The notes under the pieces: model-generated | The model's database searches: none | Told to the model about the DNA's origin: nothing | What the model saw: only the letters and a program-made list of their open reading frames with translations | Position numbers and translations under genes: made by a program | Part shown: in pieces, positions 44,139 through 51,731 of the stretch | How the letters are laid out: each line of letters opens with the position of its first letter | Numbering within the stretch: the first letter of the stretch is position 1 | Assembly: GCA_029260755.1 (NCBI GenBank) | Contig: JAJDCQ010000188.1 | Span: 1 to 52,500, forward strand | Length of the DNA stretch: 52,500 bases | Direction: 5' to 3' | Source: Planctomycetota bacterium | GTDB lineage: Bacteria > Planctomycetota > J058 > JAJDCQ01

Positions 44139-46049
44139 TCAGTCGAGACGCGGGAAGAGGGTCGCGTGGACGACCCGGCGCGGGTGCTCGGCGCTCTCCT
44201 GATCGAGGAGGACGAAGCCGCTCGCGGTCGGGATCGCGCCGAGGCGCGCCGTCCGCTGGGCGCCGGCCGTCCGCCGCGGCAGGGCGCGGGCGTCGAGCTC
44301 CTGCGCCTGCTCGAGGACGTCGCGGATCGCGGCGAAGCCGTCCTCCACGTCGTTCTCCTCGACCGCCGCGCTCGTGCGGTCGGGACGCGTCTCGAGGGCG
44401 CGCTCGACGACGGCGCTCTTGACGATCACCCGCAGCGCGCCGCAGAGGTCGTCGTGGCTGCCGAAGAGGTCGATCGCGCGGAGCTGACCGTCGATCGTGA
44501 TGGCGACGCCGCGGGCCTGCGGGAGGCCCTGGACGTGCCTCTCGAAGCGCTCGATGAACCGGCGCGCCCGGCCGTAGCTCAGGCCGTTGAGCTCGACGAC
44601 GTTCTCGGTCGTGCCCGAGGAGCTGAGCGCGTTGCGGACGGCGTCCTCGACCACGTGGATCGGCGCGCCCGCGAGGAGCAGCGCGCGAGCTCGCGACGGG
44701 ATCATGACGCCGGCGGGCGCCGGACCGCGGCGGCGGCTGACCTCTCCGGTCGAGGAGAGGCCCGAGAGCGGGAGGACGAGAAGCTCGGCCGAGCTCGCCT
44801 TGCGGGCGAGGCCGTCGACGCTCACGACGCTCGGCAGGCCGCGCATGATGATCTCGCCGCCCAGCACCAGGACGCGGTTGCCGCCGCGTCCGGCGAGGAG
44901 CAGCCGCGAGTGCTGCGGGACGGTGTGCTCGCGCGTCTGGATCCAGGTGTTGAAGCCGGCGAAGCTGCTCTTCGCGGGCGTCGCGGCGACGTCGCCGGTG
45001 AACGCGATCGGCGTGATCTCGATCCCGTCGAAGCGCCAGCCGGGCATCGGCGCGAGGGCGCCGAGGAACCGGTCGACCTCGCTCGAGAGGGTCGGGTCGG
45101 CCGGCGTGCTCGCCTGGCCGTCCTGCGGCGCGGGCGCGATCGCCTCGACCGCCGGGCTCGCCTCGGCGTCGGAGCCGTCGTTCATCGGCGAGACGAAGCC
45201 TTCGGGGCCCTTGCCCGGGACGAGCGGCGCGGGCGGTGGCGCGGCGTTGGCCGTGATGCCGTCGTGCGACCGCTTCGGGGTGTCGACGTCCTCGATGTCC
45301 TCGCGCGTCGCGTCGTCGGTCGCCTTCGCGATCGTCGTGCCGGTCGGCTCGTGGGTCGGCGTCGGCTGGGTCGCGCCGTCGTTCGCCTCGTCGGGCGCGG
45401 CGGCGGACGGGCTCGGCTGCTCGCTCGCGTCCGGAGCGCTGCCGTCGGGCTCGATCGGCTCGGCCGCGTCGCTCGCGCCGTCGTCGTGGGCGAGGTCGAT
45501 CGGGGTGGAGGTGCTCTCGCCGGGACGCGTCTCGGAGCGATCCGCCGATGCCTTCGGCGTGGGCGCCTCGGCGAGCTCGCGGGTGGAGTTGCCGATCCCG
45601 ACGCCGAGGCCGAGCCCGAGGCCGAGGGCGAAGAACGCCGCGGCGGCGGCGGCGACGACGCCGGCGTACGGGCGCCGCTCCTCGAGGGAGCGGAGGCCGT
45701 CGGCGATCCGCGAGACGAGCGGCTGGCGACCCGATGCGAACGAGCGAGCGACGCCGTCGCCCCCCGCGGCGGTCGTCGCCGGCAGTCGTCGCGGCGTCTT
45801 CGAGGCGAGCTCGAACGGCGGCACGCCGCCCTCGCCGATCACCTCGTCGACGTCGGTCTCGGCTTCGATGAGGAGCACGTCCTCGGGCTCGAGCTCTCCG
45901 AGCGCTCCAAGCGCCCGCTCGAACTGGCCGTAGCCCGCGCGGCAGTCATCGCACGCGCAGAGGTGGACCTCGAGGCGGCGGAGGAGCTTCGGCTCGAGCC
46001 CTCCGTCGTAGTACTCGCTGAATGCCTGGCGTGCGGTGTAGCAGTGCAC
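44139..46049 (-). CDS. Membrane-bound zinc anti-sigma factor with large outer ARPP-1-like domain
   Basis: 636 residues from a GTG at 46049 with AGGAGAG 6 nt upstream. The N-terminus is a zinc-finger anti-sigma domain (Cys3, His29-x3-Cys33-x2-Cys36) that should hold the ECF sigma factor in the cytoplasm. One membrane helix lies at about 131-153. A Ser/Pro/Thr/Asp-rich linker covers about 160-320. The last 300 residues resemble the ARPP-1 domain: an early NRVLVLGGEIIMRG segment and a late GVAITIDGQLRAIDLFGS segment, as in ARG/rhodanese-phosphatase-associated proteins. The ARPP-1 match is from recall and is moderate. The outer domain may sense an envelope signal and release sigma. It lies 161 bp after the sigma gene on the same strand. 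Confidence 0.88.
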   Translation of the reverse strand: MHCYTARQAFSEYYDGGLEPKLLRRLEVHLCACDDCRAGYGQFERALGALGELEPEDVLLIEAETDVDEVIGEGGVPPFELASKTPRRLPATTAAGGDGVARSFASGRQPLVSRIADGLRSLEERRPYAGVVAAAAAAFFALGLGLGLGVGIGNSTRELAEAPTPKASADRSETRPGESTSTPIDLAHDDGASDAAEPIEPDGSAPDASEQPSPSAAAPDEANDGATQPTPTHEPTGTTIAKATDDATREDIEDVDTPKRSHDGITANAAPPPAPLVPGKGPEGFVSPMNDGSDAEASPAVEAIAPAPQDGQASTPADPTLSSEVDRFLGALAPMPGWRFDGIEITPIAFTGDVAATPAKSSFAGFNTWIQTREHTVPQHSRLLLAGRGGNRVLVLGGEIIMRGLPSVVSVDGLARKASSAELLVLPLSGLSSTGEVSRRRGPAPAGVMIPSRARALLLAGAPIHVVEDAVRNALSSSGTTENVVELNGLSYGRARRFIERFERHVQGLPQARGVAITIDGQLRAIDLFGSHDDLCGALRVIVKSAVVERALETRPDRTSAAVEENDVEDGFAAIRDVLEQAQELDARALPRRTAGAQRTARLGAIPTASGFVLLDQESAEHPRRVVHATLFPRLD

Positions 46050-46090
46050 GTCTCTCTCCTGTCGCCCCCGACCTCGGAGGCCTTGTCACT

Positions 46091-46197
46091 CGAGCGTTTC
46101 GCTCGTCTCTACCTTGCTCGTTCGCGACGTCGGACTTCGACTCCGTCTCTTCTCGGTCTGACGTCGGCCCGCAATCCGGGCTCGACGCCCCGACGTC
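46091..46197. promoter_or_regulatory. Sigma to anti-sigma spacer with three GACGTC palindromes and a hairpin
   Basis: The 161-bp gap has GACGTC at 46126, 46160 and 46192, spaced 34 and 32 bp (about three helical turns). It also has a perfect CGAGCG-TTT-CGCTCG stem-loop at 46091-46105. These could be an operator or an attenuator that sets the ratio of anti-sigma to sigma. Confidence 0.35.
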
Positions 46198-46210
46198 GCT
46201 CTCTGCCTTC

Positions 46211-46891
46211 TTACGACGATTGACCCTCGAACAGGGTCGCGTAGCGTTCCTTGAACTTGTGTCTCGCCCGACTCACCCGGGACTTCACCGTCCCGAGTGG
46301 AAGGGTCAGCATCGCGGCGATCTGTTCGTAGGCGAGACCGCGAATGTCCTTCAGCAGGAGCATGATCCTGTCGTTGCGCGGCAATCCGCCGATCGCGGTC
46401 AGGACCATCTCCCGGAGCTCGCGCCGACCCGCCTCGACGAGCGGCCCTTCGTCGCCGGCCTCGAGCGGAGCGCCGTCGCGCGCGGCGGCCCGGTGATCGA
46501 GACGAGGATCGAGCTCGCCCTGCATCGGGCCTTCGTCGACGGTGATCTGCAGCGTCACCGGCGGCGGGCGGCGGCGACGCGCCCGGAGCTCGTCGCGCGC
46601 CAGGTTGCGCGCGATCCGGAAGAGCCAGGTGCCGAACTCGGCGACGTTGCCGCTCTCGCGCGACTCCGAGGCCGATCGATACTTCCCGGCGGCCCGGAAG
46701 ACGCGCAGGAACGTCTCCTGGCAGAGATCGCGGCTACGCTCGTAGTCGCCGACGATCCGGTTGATGTAGCGCGTGACGGTGCTCTCGTAGCGCTTCACGA
46801 GCTCGCTCAGGCTGTCGGCGTCGCCGGAGCCCAGTGAGAGCATGAGCTGATCGTCGGTCAGCTCCTGATAGTCCTGACGACGGATGACCAT
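46211..46891 (-). CDS. ECF-type RNA polymerase sigma factor
   Basis: 226 residues from the ATG at 46891. Region 2 is typical of RpoE/SigW-like factors (SLSELVKRYESTVTRYINRIVGDYERSRDLCQETFLRVFRAAGKYR, then FGTWLFRIARNLARDELR). Region 4 is clear (AIGGLPRNDRIMLLLKDIRGLAYEQIAAMLTLPLGTVKSRVSRARHKFKERY). The linker of about 55 residues is acidic. It precedes the membrane anti-sigma gene, the standard order. An alternative start at 47002 would add 37 residues unlike the family and is not preferred. A GGAAC-type motif upstream fits autoregulation. Confidence 0.94.
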   Translation of the reverse strand: MVIRRQDYQELTDDQLMLSLGSGDADSLSELVKRYESTVTRYINRIVGDYERSRDLCQETFLRVFRAAGKYRSASESRESGNVAEFGTWLFRIARNLARDELRARRRRPPPVTLQITVDEGPMQGELDPRLDHRAAARDGAPLEAGDEGPLVEAGRRELREMVLTAIGGLPRNDRIMLLLKDIRGLAYEQIAAMLTLPLGTVKSRVSRARHKFKERYATLFEGQSS

Positions 46892-46999
46892 GCCGATGGT
46901 CGAGCTCCCTCGTTCCTGGCCGCGCGCTCCGCCCCCGGTCGCGCCGCTCACCCAACCAACCCCGTGGCCCGCCGCTTCGGCGAACCCGACCCGCTCATC

Positions 47000-47027
47000 C
47001 ACACGCGTCGGAGGGACGGAGAGTTCC
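47000..47027 (-). promoter_or_regulatory. Possible ECF-type promoter for the sigma operon
   Basis: On the minus strand GGAACT (47022-47027) is followed 16 bp later by CGTGTG (47000-47005). This resembles the GGAAC/CGT pattern recognised by many ECF factors, and would give autoregulation. Leader about 100 nt. A sigma70-like TGGTACACT extended -10 lies just upstream at about 47040-47048. Confidence 0.28.
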
Positions 47028-47094
47028 GTCTAGGAGGGGAGTGTACCACCAATACATTGCGCCCGCCCGCGGCGGTCGCCGACGGGGGGACGGC

Positions 47095-47535
47095 TCAGAA
47101 GACGTCCTCGTCCGACTGGCCGAGCTCGCGCTCCATGAAATCCCCTACGGTGGCGAGGTTTAGGAGGGCGACCGTCAGCTCCTCGGCGTCGCAGGTGCTC
47201 ATGAGCTGGGTGGCGACGAGCTCGACGCCGCCGTCGGGATTCAGGGCGAAGTAGCCGTATCGAAGGCGGTAGTTCTTCTGGAGGAGGATCTTGTAGAGGT
47301 TCGCGCTCTCGATGCCACTGTTCACCGACGTGCATCGCGTGGAGAATCGAACCGTGTCGCCGTCCAGGTTCAGGAACACCATCTGGCTGCGCCCGCCGGC
47401 GAGGTGCGCCTTCACGACGAAGGCGTCGCCGTCGGGGCTCTCGGTGAGCTCGCTTCCGAGCTTGCCGGCGACCTCGGCGACGAGGCCGTGGAAGCGGGTG
47501 CGCTCCGCTTCGCTGGGGCCACTCTGCGTGGTCAT
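47095..47535 (-). CDS. YbjN-like (type III chaperone-fold) protein
   Basis: 146 residues from the ATG at 47535. The alpha-beta pattern, with a central SGIESANLYKILLQKNYRLRYGYFALNPDGGVEL stretch and a final EELTVALLNLATVGDFMERELG helix, is that of YbjN/type III secretion chaperone-like proteins. These are small cytosolic proteins of poorly defined function that bind other proteins. There is no signal peptide. It reads divergently from the Fur-family regulator, with a 307-bp intergenic region full of inverted repeats. The frame continues upstream to 48060 only as antisense of the regulator. Confidence 0.8.
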   Translation of the reverse strand: MTTQSGPSEAERTRFHGLVAEVAGKLGSELTESPDGDAFVVKAHLAGGRSQMVFLNLDGDTVRFSTRCTSVNSGIESANLYKILLQKNYRLRYGYFALNPDGGVELVATQLMSTCDAEELTVALLNLATVGDFMERELGQSDEDVF

Positions 47536-47648
47536 GACGATCGCTCGCTCGTGGGCTCTTCGTCGGCGTTCGGTAGGGTCGACCCGGAGGCCGACCTGAT
47601 CGCTGAAGACGCTCTGATACAAAGGAATAGGCGGATGATAGCAGCCCC

Positions 47649-47693
47649 GTCCGGGCCGCGCAATCGGGGCGCCCCTATCGGGGAGGCCCGGAC
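47649..47693. other. 45-bp cruciform-like structure between YbjN-like gene and Fur gene
   Basis: GTCCGGGCC (47649-47657) and GGCCCGGAC (47685-47693) are perfect inverted 9-mers enclosing the 10-bp palindrome GGGGCGCCCC (47666-47675). The region 47536-47842 contains no gene. Besides this structure it has a second stem-loop (47706-47733) and an AT-richer patch at about 47617-47643 that may hold the divergent promoters. It could be a structured leader, a small RNA or an operator. Confidence 0.5.
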
Positions 47694-47705
47694 GCCGGGC
47701 GGCCC

Positions 47706-47733
47706 CGAGGCCGGCCCGGCTTGCGCGGCCTCG
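47706..47733. other. Second stem-loop upstream of the Fur gene
   Basis: CGAGGCCG (47706-47713) and CGGCCTCG (47726-47733) form a perfect 8-bp stem with a 12-nt loop, 110 bp before the regulator's start codon. Confidence 0.45.
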
Positions 47734-47842
47734 CGGCCTGGTGGTAACCTCTCGCGCCTCGGGGCCGCCGTTGCTCGCCTTGCCGGCCGCGCTCCGCCGC
47801 CCGTCCCATCTCGACACGAACCATCCGCCGCGGGGGAACGCC

Positions 47843-48316
47843 TTGGAACAGGAAGTCCAGGCTTTCCAGGAGTTTTTGCGTCGCCGTGGTCTCAAGCTGA
47901 CCACGCAGCGAAACATCATCGCGAAGCGGATCTTCCGCACGACGGGCCACTTCTCCGCCGAGGACATCGTGGACTCGTTCCGGCGCGAGCGGAAGCCGAT
48001 CTCCAAGTCGACGGTGTATCGAACCCTCGATCTGCTCGTGGAGGCCGACCTCCTCGACACGATCGACTTCGACCAGGGCTACCGGCTGTACGAGCGGTGC
48101 CTCGGGCGGAGCCACCACGATCACCTGATCTGCGTCGACTGTCGCTGCGTGATCGAGTTCCTCGACGAGGAGATCGAGCAGCTCCAGGAGCAGGTCGGAG
48201 ACGAGCACAAGTTCCGGATCCTGTGGCATACGCACAAGATCTACGGGCTCTGCGAAGGGTGCGCGAAGAAGGCCGACGAGAGCGCCACGCGGCGCGTGCC
48301 GGGTCGGCGTTCGTAG
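47843..48316 (+). CDS. Fur-family metal/peroxide-responsive repressor
   Basis: 157 residues from a TTG at 47843, chosen because GGGGGAA precedes it and it gives the normal family length; the frame is open further upstream to 47741. The winged-helix DNA-binding domain includes GLKLTTQRNIIAKRIF and KSTVYRTLDLLVEADL. The metal region HHDHLICVDC supplies histidines and Cys97/Cys100, and CEGC supplies Cys137/Cys140, the four-cysteine structural zinc site. Fur, Zur and PerR cannot be told apart by eye. It is the first gene of a plus-strand set with the FGE-fold protein (58-bp overlap) and the FHA activator. Confidence 0.93.
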   Translation: MEQEVQAFQEFLRRRGLKLTTQRNIIAKRIFRTTGHFSAEDIVDSFRRERKPISKSTVYRTLDLLVEADLLDTIDFDQGYRLYERCLGRSHHDHLICVDCRCVIEFLDEEIEQLQEQVGDEHKFRILWHTHKIYGLCEGCAKKADESATRRVPGRRS

Positions 48317-49536
48317 TCCCGCTCCTCTTCGCGGTCGCCCTCGCGCTGCTCGCCGCCGTCGCGGCGCCGGTCGCGGTGCGCGCCGACGATGGCGATGGGC
48401 GCCCGTCTCCCGCTCCGCCGGCGACATCGTCGGACGACGAGAAGAATGACGGCGCCGGCGACGAGGCCGAGGCCGAGGCAGGGGCGAGCGCCGCCGACGA
48501 CGACGACGACGAAGACGGCCGGAAGAAGAGGGCCGACGTGCCCGAGCGGCCGCGGCGCGGCGTCCCCGGGATCGGTCGGCCGGGCCGTCCTCGCCGGCCG
48601 GGCGCGGGGTCGACGCGCCTCCAGCCGGGTCCGGACCCCGGCACGTTTCGCGCGCGCGACGGCGCCATCTTCGCGAAGGTCGGGGGAGGCGAGCACCCGG
48701 TCGGCGACGACGCAGGGTTCGCGGCCGAGCGGCCGCGGCGAACCGAGGCCGTCGGCGCGTTCCTGATCGACCGGCGCGAGGTGAGCCGCGCGCGTTACGC
48801 GAGCTTCCTCGCGGCGCTGCGGGCGGACCGCGAGCCGCACCGGCGTTGCCATCCCGGCGAGCCGAAGGGCAAGAGCCACGTCCCCGACGGCTGGGCCGAG
48901 GGCGACGGCGAGGGCGATGCGGCGCCGTTGCCGGTGACGAACGTCGACTGGTTCGACGCGTTCGCGTTCGCGGCCTGGGCCGGCGGACGTCTGCCGACCG
49001 ACCTCGAGTGGGAAGCCGCCGCGCGCGGCGCCGCGGGGCGACGGCATCCGTGGGGTGAGGAGCCGCCGGACGGGTCGCGCGCGATCTTCGGGCGTCACCG
49101 CGCGGGCGTGGCGCCGGTCGGGTCGCGGATCTCGGGCGCGACGCCCGAGGGCGTTCTCGACCTCGCCGGCAACGTCTGGGAGTGGGCCGCTCCGGCGAGC
49201 TCGGCGGGGGCGGCGGCGGCGACGGCGACGGCGACGGGCGAGGGCGCCGGCGGTGAGGGCGGTGATGGTGCGGCCGCGCCGGCCGTTCCGGCGCGCGTCG
49301 CCGTCCGGGGTGGGTCCTGGCTCAGCCCGGCCGACGACCTTCGCGCGGCGCGCCGCGAGCTACGCGGGCCGCTCGATCGGCACCGCACGATCGGGTTCCG
49401 GGTCGCGCGCGACGTCCCCGAGGGCGACGCGCCCGCCGACGCGCCCGACGGCCCGCCTCCCGATGAGCGGGCGCCCGGCGCTGACGGCAGCGATCCGAAG
49501 GACCTCGACGCCGGGGTCGGACCCGGCGGCCGATGA
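48259..49536 (+). CDS. Exported FGE/sulfatase-modifying-factor-fold protein lacking catalytic cysteines
   Basis: About 425 residues from a GTG at 48259 that overlaps the end of the Fur gene by 58 bp. It is the only in-frame start that leaves a signal peptide (VVPLLFAVALALLAAVAAPVAVRA) intact. An acidic Asp/Glu linker follows, then the FGE-sulfatase fold (about 130-400): FLIDRREVSRARYASFLA, PVTNVDWFDAFAFAAWAGGRLPTDLEWEAAARG, GVLDLAGNVWEWA, VAVRGGSW, IGFRVARD. In true formylglycine-generating enzymes two cysteines follow RGGS; here the segment reads WLSPADDLRAARREL with none, so oxidase activity is not expected and a binding role is likelier. Its stop overlaps the start of the FHA activator by four bases (ATGA). 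Confidence 0.88.
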   Translation: MREEGRRERHAARAGSAFVVPLLFAVALALLAAVAAPVAVRADDGDGRPSPAPPATSSDDEKNDGAGDEAEAEAGASAADDDDDEDGRKKRADVPERPRRGVPGIGRPGRPRRPGAGSTRLQPGPDPGTFRARDGAIFAKVGGGEHPVGDDAGFAAERPRRTEAVGAFLIDRREVSRARYASFLAALRADREPHRRCHPGEPKGKSHVPDGWAEGDGEGDAAPLPVTNVDWFDAFAFAAWAGGRLPTDLEWEAAARGAAGRRHPWGEEPPDGSRAIFGRHRAGVAPVGSRISGATPEGVLDLAGNVWEWAAPASSAGAAAATATATGEGAGGEGGDGAAAPAVPARVAVRGGSWLSPADDLRAARRELRGPLDRHRTIGFRVARDVPEGDAPADAPDGPPPDERAPGADGSDPKDLDAGVGPGGR

Positions 49537-51527
49537 GCTCCCCCGCGGGCGAGCTCATCGGCCTGTCGGTCCGCGATCGGGACGGCGAGCGGGTGCTGCT
49601 CCTCCCGGCGGGACCGTGCGAGCTCACCGTCGGTCGGAGCGGGTCGGCGGACGTCGTCGTCGCGGCGGCGAGCGCCTCGTCGGCGCACTGCCAGATCCGC
49701 GTCGACGGCGACGGCCGGATCACCGTCGCCGACCTCGGGAGCCGCAACGGGACGCGCCTCGGCGGAACCCCGCTCGGCCGCCGCGAGATCGTGCTTCGTC
49801 CCGACGAGGTCATCGAGATCGGCGCGTCCGAGGCGACGATCGTGCTCCGGCCGGTCACGTCGATCGGCGGCCCGCCCGACGACGCGGCGCGGGCGCTCGC
49901 GGCGCTCGCGGTCGCGCCGGGCGGCGCCGCGACCGCGGTGACCCTCGGCGGCCCCGACGGGCTCGAGCAGGACGCCGATGCTGCGGGGACCGTCGTGCGC
50001 CTCGCTCGGGCCGTCCTCGACGCGGGGCTCTCGCCCGAGCGCGTCCTCGAGGTCGTCCTCGACGAGCTGATCGAGACCTTCTCCGCGGTGCACGGGCTCG
50101 CCCTCGCGATCGAGCGCGACGGGACGACGCGTCCGGTCGCGATGCGCAATCTCGACCGGGCGACGGTGGCGAGCGAGGCGTTCGCGGTGAGCCGCGGAAT
50201 CGTGGAGGAGGCGGCCCGCGACGGCACGACGGTGATCGTCGGCGACGCGAGCGCCGATCGGCGGTTCGCCGGGCGTCCGAGCGTCGCCCTGTACAAGATC
50301 CGGGCGGCGGCGGCGATCCCGCTGCGGGACGAGGGGCGCGTCGTCGGCGTCGCGTATGTCGACGCGCCCGAGGAGGGCCAGGGGCGCGGCTTCGACCCCG
50401 CCCGGGCGCCGTTCTTCGACGCGCTCGGCGGCCTCCTGGGGCGCCCGCTCCGGCTGGCGCGGCGTCTCGACGAGAACGAGCGGAAGGCGCGCGAGACGCG
50501 GCGGTCGCTCGCGGCGGCCCGCGCCGAGCTCGATCACCTCCGCGCCGCCGTCGGGCTCGTCGGGCGGAGCGAGGCGATCCGTACGGTCGGCGACTGGATC
50601 GAGAAGGCGGCGGGCAGCGACGCCCCGGCGTGGGTCTCGGGGCCGGTCGGCTCGGGCAAGGGGCTGGTCGCGCACGCGCTCCACGCGCGCGGTCCGCGCC
50701 GCGACGGGCCGTACGTCGAGGTCGCGGTCGGAACGCTCGCGGCGGGGCTCGCCGAGGCGGAGCTCTTCGGACACGTGAAGGGGGCGTTCACCGGGGCGAT
50801 CCGGGCGAGCGAGGGGCTGCTCGGCGACGCGGACGGCGGGACGATCGTCCTCGACGGGATCGACGACCTGCCTCCGCCGCTCCAGGGAGCGCTCCTGCGC
50901 GTCGTCGAGTCGGGGCGCTGGCGCCCGCTCGGCGGTGAGCGCGAGCGGAGCGCCGATCTCCGCTTCGTCGTGGTCTCGGCGATGGACCCGGTGGAGCTGT
51001 CGCGGAGCGGACTGGTCCGCGACGAGCTGATCCAGCGCCTCGGGGTGCTGAGGGTGCGCGTGCCCGCGCTCGAGGAGCGGCGCGAGGACATTCCGTTGCT
51101 CGTCGAGCACCTCCTGGCGCGCCATGGGCCCCCGTTCCCGAAGGTCGCGCCGGACGCGATCGATCTGCTGGTGCGCGCGCGCTGGGCGGGGAACGTGCGC
51201 GAGCTCGAGAACGTCCTCCGCGAGCTCCTTCTGGGGCATCCCGAGACGATCGAAGGGTCGATGGTCTCCGCGCGCCTCGGCGCGCGCGCAGTCGAGCGGG
51301 AGCTCGAGAGCGTCCCCGCGCTCCTCGGGGCCGCATCGCTCGCGGACGCGCGGGCGCGCTTCGAGCACGCGATCCTCGAGCAGGCGCTCCAGGCGACCGG
51401 CGGGAACATCAAGGCGGCCTCGGAGCTCCTCGCCGTCGACCGCGGGCAGCTCCACCGGATGCTCAAGCGCCTCGGGATCGACGCGAAGGCCTACGGCGCG
51501 CCGTCGCGCGAGGCTGGCCCGCCCTAG
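49533..51527 (+). CDS. FHA-GAF-sigma54 activator-like regulator with altered Walker B
   Basis: 664 residues. The FHA domain (about 1-115) has GRSGSADVV, SSAHCQI and DLGSRNGTRL, the complete phosphothreonine-binding set. A GAF-like domain lies at about 150-310, then a coiled segment. The AAA+ domain (about 345-575) has Walker A GPVGSGKG (Lys376) and the sigma54-contacting GAFTGA loop. However, the Walker B reads VLDGIDDL: Asp441 is followed by Gly442 instead of Glu, and the sensor I Asn segment is SAMDP. A Fis-type helix-turn-helix (about 610-650, GGNIKAASELLAVDRGQLHRMLKRLGI) follows. DNA binding and sigma54 contact look intact, but ATP hydrolysis may be impaired. It is translationally coupled to the FGE-fold gene. 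Serine/threonine kinases in the window could supply its FHA ligand (inference). Confidence 0.93.
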   Translation: MSSPAGELIGLSVRDRDGERVLLLPAGPCELTVGRSGSADVVVAAASASSAHCQIRVDGDGRITVADLGSRNGTRLGGTPLGRREIVLRPDEVIEIGASEATIVLRPVTSIGGPPDDAARALAALAVAPGGAATAVTLGGPDGLEQDADAAGTVVRLARAVLDAGLSPERVLEVVLDELIETFSAVHGLALAIERDGTTRPVAMRNLDRATVASEAFAVSRGIVEEAARDGTTVIVGDASADRRFAGRPSVALYKIRAAAAIPLRDEGRVVGVAYVDAPEEGQGRGFDPARAPFFDALGGLLGRPLRLARRLDENERKARETRRSLAAARAELDHLRAAVGLVGRSEAIRTVGDWIEKAAGSDAPAWVSGPVGSGKGLVAHALHARGPRRDGPYVEVAVGTLAAGLAEAELFGHVKGAFTGAIRASEGLLGDADGGTIVLDGIDDLPPPLQGALLRVVESGRWRPLGGERERSADLRFVVVSAMDPVELSRSGLVRDELIQRLGVLRVRVPALEERREDIPLLVEHLLARHGPPFPKVAPDAIDLLVRARWAGNVRELENVLRELLLGHPETIEGSMVSARLGARAVERELESVPALLGAASLADARARFEHAILEQALQATGGNIKAASELLAVDRGQLHRMLKRLGIDAKAYGAPSREAGPP

Positions 51528-51606
51528 CCGCGTCGAATACCGGGTCCGCGACCGAGGTCCGATGGGGCGAGGCGCCGCGGCGCCCGCCGGTCGCGGATCC
51601 CGGCGC

Positions 51607-51634
51607 TTGCACGCGGTTTAGGGGGCGATACAAT
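51607..51634 (+). promoter_or_regulatory. Sigma70-like promoter for lgt
   Basis: TTGCAC (51607-51612) and TACAAT (51629-51634) are 16 bp apart. The predicted start near 51641 leaves a leader of about 90 nt. The gap 51528-51731 has no gene. Confidence 0.5.
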
Positions 51635-51731
51635 CGCGAGCTCGACCCCGTCCGTTCCCTCCGGGACCTTCGCGCGGGGACCCACGACTCCTTCGCGTCG
51701 CGCGCTGCCGTGAGCGCCCGACGAGGCGACC

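Noticed and set aside
48259..49536. Annotation as a true formylglycine-generating enzyme
   Set aside because: Both catalytic cysteines expected after RGGS are missing, so only the fold is claimed.
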